NCBI RefSeq assembly: GCF_002837275.1
Contig: NZ_NXIF01000052.1
Span: forward strand, 1 to 45,332
Length of the DNA: 45,332 bases
Direction of reading: 5' to 3'
Source of the DNA: Malaciobacter halophilus
Lineage (GTDB): Bacteria; Campylobacterota; Campylobacteria; Campylobacterales; Arcobacteraceae
The position numbers and the translations under genes are program-made. Shown here in pieces: positions 8,665 to 16,275 of this stretch. The notes beneath the pieces were generated by a model. That model ran no database searches. It was not told where the DNA came from and was given only the letters and a program-made list of their open reading frames with translations. How positions within the stretch are numbered: the stretch's first letter is position 1; each line of letters starts with the position of its first letter.

Positions 8665-9507
8665 ATGCAAATAGATTTAAGAGAACTAAAACAGATAACT
8701 GTACTTTATGTTGAAGATGATAATGTAATAAGAGCACAAACTCTTTCTGTTTTTGAAAAAATCTTTAAAAAAGTATATGTAGGGAAAGATGGAAAACAAG
8801 GAGTAAATCTATTTTATAACCATAAAGACGAATTAGATGTAATTGTTACTGATTTGAATATGCCTAAAATGTCAGGACTTGAACTTGCAGAAGAAGTACA
8901 TAAAGTATCTAAATATATTCCAGTAATTTTTACGACAGCTTACACTGATGAAGAGTTTTTAATAAAAGCAATATCTTTAAATATTGATAGTTATGTAACA
9001 AAACCTTTAAAAATAAAAGAGCTTACAACAACTATTTTAGAAAGTGTAAAAAAATACAAAGAGAGTAGAAATTTATATAAGACAACAAAAGCATTAGCAA
9101 ATGAGATGCTTAGTACAAAAAAAGATTATGATGAGTTAAAAGACTCTTGTGATTTATTAGAAAGAGAAGTCTCTTTTTATAAGTTTTTAGCTGAACACTT
9201 TATCTCGTCTATAAGATTGGATAAGTTTGGAATAATTGAAGAGGTTTCAAATCAATTTACTAATATTTATAAATACTCAATTATGGATTTAAAAAATAAG
9301 CCAATTAATGCTATTTCAGGAAATGCAGCAAATATACAAAAAAAGATGTTAGAGTCTTTAAAAAGAAAAGAAGCCGTAGGATTTAATGAGAAATTTATAA
9401 CTGCTGATAATGAAGAGCTAGAATTTCATAATATCTTGTACCCACTTTATGAAAACAAAGATGAATATGCAAGTGGATACATAATCTATCAATCATTGGA
9501 AAGATGA
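8665..9507 (+). CDS. Response regulator: receiver plus PAS-like output domain
   Basis: A 280-residue protein. An N-terminal receiver holds acidic residues in VEDDN (residues 16-20), phospho-acceptor Asp63 in VTDLNMPKMSG, the switch residue in FTTAY (89-93) and Lys113 in the TKP motif. A coiled linker (about 125-170) leads to a PAS-like domain (about 172-280, starting FYKFLAEHFISSIRLDKFGIIEEVSN). There is no DNA-binding, GGDEF or kinase domain, so output is probably through protein contacts. No partner kinase is adjacent; the histidine kinase at 28118-30109 is far away. Last gene of the panB run. Confidence 0.85.
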   Translation: MQIDLRELKQITVLYVEDDNVIRAQTLSVFEKIFKKVYVGKDGKQGVNLFYNHKDELDVIVTDLNMPKMSGLELAEEVHKVSKYIPVIFTTAYTDEEFLIKAISLNIDSYVTKPLKIKELTTTILESVKKYKESRNLYKTTKALANEMLSTKKDYDELKDSCDLLEREVSFYKFLAEHFISSIRLDKFGIIEEVSNQFTNIYKYSIMDLKNKPINAISGNAANIQKKMLESLKRKEAVGFNEKFITADNEELEFHNILYPLYENKDEYASGYIIYQSLER

Positions 9508-9523
9508 GTCAACTACTCATCTT
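9501..9523. terminator. Hairpin between convergent response regulator and FTR-rhodanese genes
   Basis: Perfect 9-bp stem AAGATGAGT / ACTCATCTT with a 5-nt loop, overlapping both stop codons. A convincing T-run is missing on either side, so termination efficiency is uncertain. Confidence 0.5.
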
Positions 9524-10262
9524 CTCCACTTATAATCTCTCCATTATAAGTCATAATTCCATAATCAAAGTTTGTTACAGATTTAAAACCTAAATCGTAC
9601 ATTACTTTTTGACAATATGCACTTCTACTACCACTTAAACAGTAAACAACTACTGGAATATCTTTTTGTTTGTCTAATTGTTCAATAGCTTGATAAAAAG
9701 AGGTTGTAGGAACTAAATAATCACACCCTTTAATTCTTTGAGCTACCCACTCCATCCACTCTCTTGTATCAACTAAATTAAATTTTATAAAGCCTAATTC
9801 TCTTGCTTCAAGTAGTGATTCTAACTCATCTGCATCTATTTGTTCTTTTTGCAGTAAAAGTTCACACTCTTTCTTTGTAAGACCTCTTGAATGTGTATGA
9901 GTAACTTCACTAACTTCAGATTTGATAGCTTCACTTTGAGCAAATTCAGGAGTACAAAAAATACCACAGTGACACTTTCCATCTCTTGGAATTTCAACTT
10001 CTAATGCAGGTTTACAAGGACATAATCTATTGTCTGCTTTTTTTTGTTCCTCTTTTGTTTGACCTTTTACCATAAAACATGGACAAAATCTTTTTCCATA
10101 AATTAGTTTATTTCTTGTTAGTCCTTGCTGAACTGATTCATTTACATCATTTTCTGGATTATATACGAAACCAAATCTATCTAAAACTTTATCAGTAAAC
10201 TGTTTTGTTAGTTCAAATTCTGTTTCAAACTCGTTTGAATTCATATCAATTTTTTTAATCAT
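9513..10262 (-). CDS. Ferredoxin-thioredoxin reductase catalytic domain fused to rhodanese
   Basis: A 249-residue two-domain protein. Residues ~10-105 carry the FTR catalytic-chain cysteine set: CPC, a second CPC 18 residues later, then CHC with GIFCTPEFA following, the pattern that binds a [4Fe-4S] cluster next to a redox disulphide. Residues ~145-249 form a rhodanese domain with VDTREW and the catalytic loop VVYCLSGSRS (active-site Cys plus C-x-x-G-x-R). The fusion suggests sulphur transfer or persulphide/disulphide reduction using ferredoxin electrons. The ATG at 10260-10262 has AAGG 9 nt upstream. No partner FTR variable chain is seen, as expected outside phototrophs. Confidence 0.85.
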   Translation of the reverse strand: MIKKIDMNSNEFETEFELTKQFTDKVLDRFGFVYNPENDVNESVQQGLTRNKLIYGKRFCPCFMVKGQTKEEQKKADNRLCPCKPALEVEIPRDGKCHCGIFCTPEFAQSEAIKSEVSEVTHTHSRGLTKKECELLLQKEQIDADELESLLEARELGFIKFNLVDTREWMEWVAQRIKGCDYLVPTTSFYQAIEQLDKQKDIPVVVYCLSGSRSAYCQKVMYDLGFKSVTNFDYGIMTYNGEIISGEDE

Positions 10263-10291
10263 TACTTACCTTGAATACATAATTTTTGCGT

Positions 10292-10297
10292 ATTATA
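10292..10297 (-). promoter_or_regulatory. -10 element for the FTR-rhodanese gene
   Basis: TATAAT on the minus strand, 30 bp before the ATG, within TATTATAAGT. The same decamer recurs 40 bp further upstream (10331-10340), giving a second candidate -10. No clear -35. Confidence 0.45.
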
Positions 10298-10374
10298 AGT
10301 AAAAGTTTTTTTAATCTATTTAAGTAAAGGTATTATAAGTTTTTATTAACTTACTTTTAAAATCTAATCAGTAA

Positions 10375-10423
10375 TAAAAAAGGATTGAAATCAATTCTTA
10401 TAAATCTTATATTTAAGAATCCT
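10375..10423 (-). terminator. Possible terminator of the CRISPR transcript
   Basis: Downstream of the last (degenerate) repeat in the transcribed direction there is an AGGATT / AATCCT pair (10418-10423 and 10381-10386) directly followed by six Ts. An alternative 7-bp stem, ATTCTTA / TAAGAAT, lies inside it. The loop is long, so this is only a candidate. Confidence 0.3.
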
Positions 10424-10437
10424 AATTTTATTAGATT

Positions 10438-10467
10438 CATTTTATACATTATATGTTTTGGTTTAAA
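10438..10467 (-). repeat. Degenerate leader-distal CRISPR repeat
   Basis: The core ATACATTATATGTTTTGG is intact, but both ends have drifted: the plus-strand start reads CATTTT and the end reads GGTTTAAA. Loss of the tag sequence (ATTGAAAT on the transcribed strand) would impair the crRNA made from this end. Typical of the oldest end of an array. Confidence 0.85.
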
Positions 10468-12935
10468 GAAAACAAATACAGTTCTTGCTGATTCTATCCA
10501 AATTTCAATACATTATATGTTTTGGTTCAAGATTGTGTTTGAGGTGTGCAGTAATGCAAAAAAGCTTATTTCAATACATTATATGTTTTGGTTCAAGCTT
10601 TTGATTTGTAGTGATTTTTCATTTCATCTGAAATTTCAATACATTATATGTTTTGGTTCAAGCAAGTGATTATCAAATTGATGTAGAATTTATTGAATTT
10701 CAATACATTATATGTTTGGTTCAAGAATAAAATCAGCTATCCTTTTAGCACCATAAACAACATTTCAATACATTATATGTTTTGGTTCAAGATTCTAAAT
10801 AAACACTTCCAACCCTCAAACAAGTATTTCAATACATTATATGTTTTGGTTCAAGCAAAAGTTTATTGATGAATATAATTTAGACCCTAATTTCAATACA
10901 TTATATGTTTTGGTTCAAGCTTAAAACATCATTATAATGTTTTGCTTCAACATCATTTCAATACATTATATGTTTTGGTTCAAGGAATGATTTAAGATAT
11001 AAATGTAACTACTTTGCTTTATTTCAATACATTATATGTTTTGGTTCAAGTATATGCTTAATCGCAAATGTGTACTCCATTCGTATTTCAATACATTATA
11101 TGTTTTGGTTCAAGCAACTATTTTTGGTGTACCAGCTGCTATGTTAAAATTTCAATACATTATATGTTTTGGTTCAAGCGTAAATACTAATCTTCTAATA
11201 TTTTCTTCATACATTTCAATACATTATATGTTTTGGTTCAAGCTTCAAAAAAAGCAAATAATTTATAAAGGAATATTAATTTCAATACATTATATGTTTT
11301 GGTTCAAGGGTAATAGTGAAGTTGAGTTTGGAAAATATAAGGGATTTCAATACATTATATGTTTTGGTTCAAGGTGCGATGATTGGCTTCGCAGTTGTTA
11401 TCATAAGATTTCAATACATTATATGTTTTGGTTCAAGTAGGCTCAATTTGAGCCTATGGTTAAGCTCAATTATTTCAATACATTATATGTTTTGGTTCAA
11501 GATATTAGTGGTCTTAATTCAAAGATAACTTCTCTATTTCAATACATTATATGTTTTGGTTCAAGAAATCCCTCAAACACAAAGAGGAGTTAATCAGTTA
11601 GTATTTCAATACATTATATGTTTTGGTTCAAGTTTTTATCTACATCTTTAGATGCACTTTCTATAATATTTCAATACATTATATGTTTTGGTTCAAGTAC
11701 GAACATACATATTTAGGAATACCTAAAAAAGAATTTCAATACATTATATGTTTTGGTTCAAGTTTTGTTTATACTTTTCGTCATGTGCTGAAACCATATT
11801 TCAATACATTATATGTTTTGGTTCAAGTTAGGATAATTAATGATAGAATATGAAATAACAAGATTTCAATACATTATATGTTTTGGTTCAAGACTACTGG
11901 TGCAAGTTCTTCAATCTCTTTTGCAAGATTTCAATACATTATATGTTTTGGTTCAAGTAGATTTTAAAGAAAAATTAAAGGCTCTCTATTTAAAATTTCA
12001 ATACATTATATGTTTTGGTTCAAGAAAGTTCTATGTGCAAATGGTGCAAATGGTTATACATTTCAATACATTATATGTTTTGGTTCAAGGACGATTTATT
12101 GTTTAAAAAGTTATTGACTATTGAATTTCAATACATTATATGTTTTGGTTCAAGAGCAAAAAATGGAAACAGTTACAATATCAACTGAATTTCAATACAT
12201 TATATGTTTTGGTTCAAGAAAGCGTCTGTTTGTAAAGCGTCTTTAAATGCAAATTTCAATACATTATATGTTTTGGTTCAAGCAAACTCACCATCACCCT
12301 ACTCTTTAATTAAAGAATTTCAATACATTATATGTTTTGGTTCAAGTCAAAAAGCAGCAATTATTAAAATCACTGGAGATAAATTTCAATACATTATATG
12401 TTTTGGTTCAAGATTTTGTATTAACAGATTTTATACAAGAAATATTAAACATTTCAATACATTATATGTTTTGGTTCAAGTAGAATTAAATTTAAGTGAA
12501 TTCTGTAATAGATAATTTCAATACATTATATGTTTTGGTTCAAGATTTTTAAAAATTACCCTATCCCATCAATAGATAAATTTCAATACATTATATGTTT
12601 TGGTTCAAGTAGTTCTGCTTTAGGATCTGATCTAGCTATTACTGCATTTCAATACATTATATGTTTTGGTTCAAGAAAGTTCTCAAATTTTGAGATACAC
12701 CTAGTCAGGATTTCAATACATTATATGTTTTGGTTCAAGAAAGAAGAATTTCAGAAGATGAAATATTTAAAAGTTATTTCAATACATTATATGTTTTGGT
12801 TCAAGTTTGATATAGATCATACTAAGCAAAGCTTTTTAGGATTTCAATACATTATATGTTTTGGTTCAAGCATGTTTCTATATCTGCAATAAGATTTTTT
12901 TTCTGATTTCAATACATTATATGTTTTGGTTCAAG
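10438..12935 (-). CRISPR. Type I-B CRISPR array, 39 repeats and 38 spacers
   Basis: The repeat unit is 30 bp (plus strand starts ATTTCAAT, ends GGTTCAAG). By my count there are 37 identical copies, one 29-bp copy lacking a T (10697-10725) and one degenerate terminal copy (10438-10467). Spacers are 34-38 bp, all different. Transcription is on the minus strand: the reverse-complement repeat ends ATTGAAAT, the usual type I-B 8-nt crRNA tag, the cas genes share that strand, and the worn repeats are at the low-coordinate end, as expected for the old, leader-distal side. So the leader is at 12936-13099 and the newest spacer should be 12871-12905. No spacer was seen to match the rest of this window, but that was not searched exhaustively. 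Confidence 0.97.
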
Positions 12936-13099
12936 GAAGATAAAATCGCTCTTTATAAAATCATCTTTCCCATAAAAAGGATTTTCTTTAAAGTTTTTCC
13001 AACCAATTATCATAAAAACAATAAGTTGTCAAAGAACTCTTGAAAAGTTCGATATTATAGCTATTTTTAAATGATATTATTTTTAAATAGGTTGGAAAA
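12936..13099 (-). promoter_or_regulatory. CRISPR leader
   Basis: A 164-bp AT-rich non-coding stretch between cas2 and the first repeat, with no repeat copy. It contains a 10-bp inverted repeat whose arms are far apart (TTTTCCAACC at 12995-13004, GGTTGGAAAA at 13090-13099) and an imperfect palindrome, GAACTCTTGAAAAGTTC, at 13035-13051. These could bind host architectural proteins or Cas1-Cas2 during spacer integration; that role is inference. Confidence 0.8.
13006..13032 (-). promoter_or_regulatory. Candidate promoter of the CRISPR array in the leader
   Basis: On the minus strand a consensus -35, TTGACA (13027-13032), is followed after 15 bp by GATAAT (13006-13011). The spacing is slightly short. 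Transcription would begin about 60-70 bp before the first repeat. The imperfect palindrome at 13035-13051 lies directly upstream of the -35. Confidence 0.5.
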
Positions 13100-13426
<327 letters not shown>

Positions 13427-14431
13427 TTATATTTTCTCTTTTAAAATAAAAGGCTTAAACTCTTTATCTTCTACAATATATTTGATAAGTTTATATCCAT
13501 CTAATTTTATACAATTTTTATAACTTGTTTTTCTTTTTAATCTTTTATGCATAAAAGTTTCATTTATTCTAGTTTCAAAAGCATCAATAAAAATCTTTTT
13601 TCCTTCATCATTTAATAAAGCATAATTCAAACTTTTATCAAAATGCTTACTTACTTGAAGCTTTTTTTTCCCAACTAAATCAAATATAGTTTTAAAAACT
13701 ATTATTGGCTTAAAAGTTTCACTTATATCAAGACTTAGACTAAATCTTCCTTCTCTTGGAGAGTGTAAAAAACTAATTGTTTGATTTAGATGAGTTTCAT
13801 ATAAGCTTGAGATAGTTTTTGTATAAAGTAGTGTATTCCCAAAGCTTATAAGTGCATTGATAGGATTATTGGGTGGTCTTTTTACTCTTTTATTCATGAT
13901 AAAATCTTCAGGTAAAAAGTATTTAAAACTATCATAAAACCGCGACCACATTTGACCTTCTATAAAAAGTATTTGCTCAATTGTAAGCTCTTTTTCTAAA
14001 AATTTTTCAATATCATTTTTTAACCAATCAAGATAATTTTTAAGCTCTTTTTTCCCATGCCTAAAATAGTGATACAAAACTTCATGAATATTTGAAGCTA
14101 TAGATTTTACTATTTGTTTTGCAATAATCAATCTTTTTTCAATAAAGCATAAAGACTGTTTTATAGTCAAGTCTCCACTTACTAGTTGCTCTTTTGGATA
14201 AAAACTTCCGCTATAATTTCCATGATAATTAAAAAGATGTAAAGTTATCCCAGCTTTTGAAATAAAATCTAAAAACTTTGTATTGAAACTAACTTCATTC
14301 ATACAATAAAGCTCTCTTGTATCTTGTATGGGAATATAAAAATTACCTTTTTTATTTATAAAAGCAATAGAGTTATCTTTTCTTTTTAATTCACCCATTG
14401 AAAATATATATCTAGTATGATTTTTTGCCAT
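13427..14431 (-). CDS. cas1: Cas1, CRISPR integrase (type I-B)
   Basis: A 334-residue Cas1. The N-terminal beta domain is followed by the catalytic helical domain with metal ligands Glu158 (in FIEGQMWSRFYDSF), His223 (in FLHSPREGR) and the acidic LDISETFKP motif (Asp235, Glu238). NNPINALISFGNTLLYTK is also typical of I-B Cas1 proteins. It inserts new spacers next to the leader with Cas2, and Cas4 normally helps choose and trim prespacers. It starts 11 bp after the ATPase gene that separates it from cas4, so its expression probably depends on that gene's promoter or on read-through. Confidence 0.95.
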   Translation of the reverse strand: MAKNHTRYIFSMGELKRKDNSIAFINKKGNFYIPIQDTRELYCMNEVSFNTKFLDFISKAGITLHLFNYHGNYSGSFYPKEQLVSGDLTIKQSLCFIEKRLIIAKQIVKSIASNIHEVLYHYFRHGKKELKNYLDWLKNDIEKFLEKELTIEQILFIEGQMWSRFYDSFKYFLPEDFIMNKRVKRPPNNPINALISFGNTLLYTKTISSLYETHLNQTISFLHSPREGRFSLSLDISETFKPIIVFKTIFDLVGKKKLQVSKHFDKSLNYALLNDEGKKIFIDAFETRINETFMHKRLKRKTSYKNCIKLDGYKLIKYIVEDKEFKPFILKEKI

Positions 14432-14442
14432 AATATTTAAAC

Positions 14443-15696
14443 CTATTCAAAAATAAAGTTTTCAAAACTTAAAATCTTTATTTTTTCATTTTCTTCATTT
14501 GTATCATAAGTTATCAACTTTGCGTTACTACTAATATGAGAAAAATAATCAAAAACTCTTAACTCTCTTTGTCGTGTTTTTTTATCTTCGATATTATAAC
14601 AAACCTGATAAAGACACTTTTCATCATAAAAATCAACTTCATAGTTATCTTTCAGATATGTAAGTTCATCTGATTTTGAAGATAAATAGTTAAAAACAAA
14701 ATTTTCAAGTAATGCTCCAAGTTGTGGAGTTTTTTTAGTAGCTATTTGAAAGAAACCATTATCTTTCATATAAAGCTTTTTTATAGATTTGATTTTTTCT
14801 TTTGGCTTTGTATGATATTTATCAATTCTTTTAATCATAAAAGCCTCTTCAAAATATGATATGTACTCTTTTATAGTTTTATCACTAATATCAAATGTAT
14901 TAGCTAAGGTAGTATAATTTAATGGGTTTGTTGTATTATTTATAAGATAAAAAAACAGTTTTTCTATTGTTTGACTATTTCTTATATTATATCTAGGAAC
15001 AATATCTCTGTATATAATATTTCTAATATAACTTACTAATAATGACTTTTTTGCAAACTCATCTTTAATTTCAAAGACTTCATAAAAACCACCCCATTTT
15101 AAATATTCATCTTTAGCTCTTGCAATTTGAATTTTGTTATTTATTCGTTGTAATTTACTGCTATAATCTATTTGTTTATAAGATAGAAACTCTTTAAATG
15201 AAAAGGTATCAAGATGAATATTTAAACTTCTTCCTGTTAATAATGTAGCAAGTTCAGTAGAAAGCATTGAAGAGTTTGAACCAGTAATGATAAACTTAAT
15301 ATTACTAGATTCATACTTACTTTTTATATATACTTCCCAATTTTGAAAAAATTGAATTTCATCAAATACTACATAAGTTTTTCCATTAGGATTAGCAAGT
15401 TTTAAATACTCCTCATATATTTTTTCTAAAAATGTTGCATCATCTCTATATTCTAAAAAAAAAGGTTGCTCTAAATTAACAAATAGTATATTTAAAGGAT
15501 TGACTCCTTTATCAATCAAATAATTTATAGCAGTTTTTGCCAAAGTACTTTTACCACATCTTCTAATTCCAGTAATTGTAATTATTTGTTTTAAAGGAAG
15601 AAAATCAACTAATGTTTGAAATTTCTCTCTTATGATATAACTTTTCTTTTCACCAAACCAGTGTCTATTTTGTTCATTAAGTATTTTATCTATCAT
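14443..15696 (-). CDS. AAA ATPase with DUF4143 domain inserted between cas4 and cas1
   Basis: A 417-residue protein of the AAA_14/DUF4143 type. Walker A GIRRCGKST is at 43-51, Walker B TYVVFDE at 107-113 and TGSN (sensor) at 138-141, followed by the typical LTGRSLNIHLDTFSFKEFL. The middle section (about 200-290) contains winged-helix-like segments. The C-terminal DUF4143 part has the restriction-fold-like pattern GALLENFVFNYL, then EVDF and LYQVCY. The function of this family is unknown. It is not a standard cas gene. It lies on the cas strand, 84 bp after cas4 and 11 bp before cas1, and a promoter/dyad sits in the 84-bp gap. It could be a passenger, a defence or control gene, or an accessory to spacer acquisition. 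Confidence 0.88.
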   Translation of the reverse strand: MIDKILNEQNRHWFGEKKSYIIREKFQTLVDFLPLKQIITITGIRRCGKSTLAKTAINYLIDKGVNPLNILFVNLEQPFFLEYRDDATFLEKIYEEYLKLANPNGKTYVVFDEIQFFQNWEVYIKSKYESSNIKFIITGSNSSMLSTELATLLTGRSLNIHLDTFSFKEFLSYKQIDYSSKLQRINNKIQIARAKDEYLKWGGFYEVFEIKDEFAKKSLLVSYIRNIIYRDIVPRYNIRNSQTIEKLFFYLINNTTNPLNYTTLANTFDISDKTIKEYISYFEEAFMIKRIDKYHTKPKEKIKSIKKLYMKDNGFFQIATKKTPQLGALLENFVFNYLSSKSDELTYLKDNYEVDFYDEKCLYQVCYNIEDKKTRQRELRVFDYFSHISSNAKLITYDTNEENEKIKILSFENFIFE

Positions 15697-15726
15697 AATT
15701 CTTATTTTCCTTTAATTATTAAGAAG

Positions 15727-15763
15727 TATACTTACTAATATTATATCATAATTAGTAAGTATA
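15727..15763 (-). promoter_or_regulatory. Promoter with a 13-bp dyad operator before the ATPase-cas1-cas2 genes
   Basis: A perfect 13-bp inverted repeat (arms 15727-15739 and 15751-15763, core ATACTTACTAAT / ATTAGTAAGTAT, 11-bp centre). On the minus strand an extended -10, TGATATAAT, falls at its centre and edge (TATAAT at 15740-15745). The predicted start is about 30-40 bp before the ATPase ATG. There is no T-run after the dyad, so an operator is likelier than a terminator. A repressor bound here would block the -10. Confidence 0.65.
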
Positions 15764-15780
15764 ATAAGAAATTTATCTTT

Positions 15781-16275
15781 TTATATAAAACAATACTCAT
15801 AATAAGCACATTTTTTACACTTTGACTCAAACTTTACTTGTGGTGGAGTATCTTGATTTATCAAAATTTCAATCTCTTCCAAAATCTTTAAAAGCTCTTT
15901 TTCTCTTAGCTCATCAAGTTCAATATAATGTATTTTTTTATCTTGTTTGTTTTTCTCGATAAACTCAATCTTTCCTTTTTTTATCACACCTTTTTGTTTT
16001 AGTTTATATAAATAAAGTAAAACTTGCCATTTTACAGACTCCACATCACTATCAGATTTTTTTACCTCAACCAAGTAATCCTTTGTAAGCTTGTCGATTT
16101 TTATATTTTCTATACTTACTTCAGATTTTTTAGATTTTGCTTCATTTATCTCATGTAAAATTTTTCCTATTCGAACATCTTCACTATTATCTTCTAAATT
16201 TATGCGGTTTGCATGAAGCCATAACTTTTTCTTACATATAAAATAATATGAAATTAGTGTTCCGTTTATATTCAT
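15781..16275 (-). CDS. cas4: Cas4, RecB-like nuclease of the adaptation module
   Basis: A 164-residue Cas4. Cys14 and the C-terminal trio Cys153, Cys156, Cys162 (CKKCAYYEYC) form the [4Fe-4S] ligands. His41 in GKILHE and the VEVKKSD and WQVLLYLY segments match the RecB-type exonuclease core. Cas4 trims prespacers and helps ensure PAM-correct integration. The gene starts directly after the cas3 stop (16276), so it is in the same operon. Unusually, it is separated from cas1 by an unrelated ATPase gene. Confidence 0.93.
   Translation of the reverse strand: MNINGTLISYYFICKKKLWLHANRINLEDNSEDVRIGKILHEINEAKSKKSEVSIENIKIDKLTKDYLVEVKKSDSDVESVKWQVLLYLYKLKQKGVIKKGKIEFIEKNKQDKKIHYIELDELREKELLKILEEIEILINQDTPPQVKFESKCKKCAYYEYCFI

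Noticed and set aside
10385-13043. Several plus-strand ORFs with repeated peptides such as FQYIICFGS, ISIHYMFWFK and FNTLYVLVQ
   Set aside because: These are translations of the CRISPR repeat in three frames. Spacers supply the rest, and the array is transcribed from the other strand.
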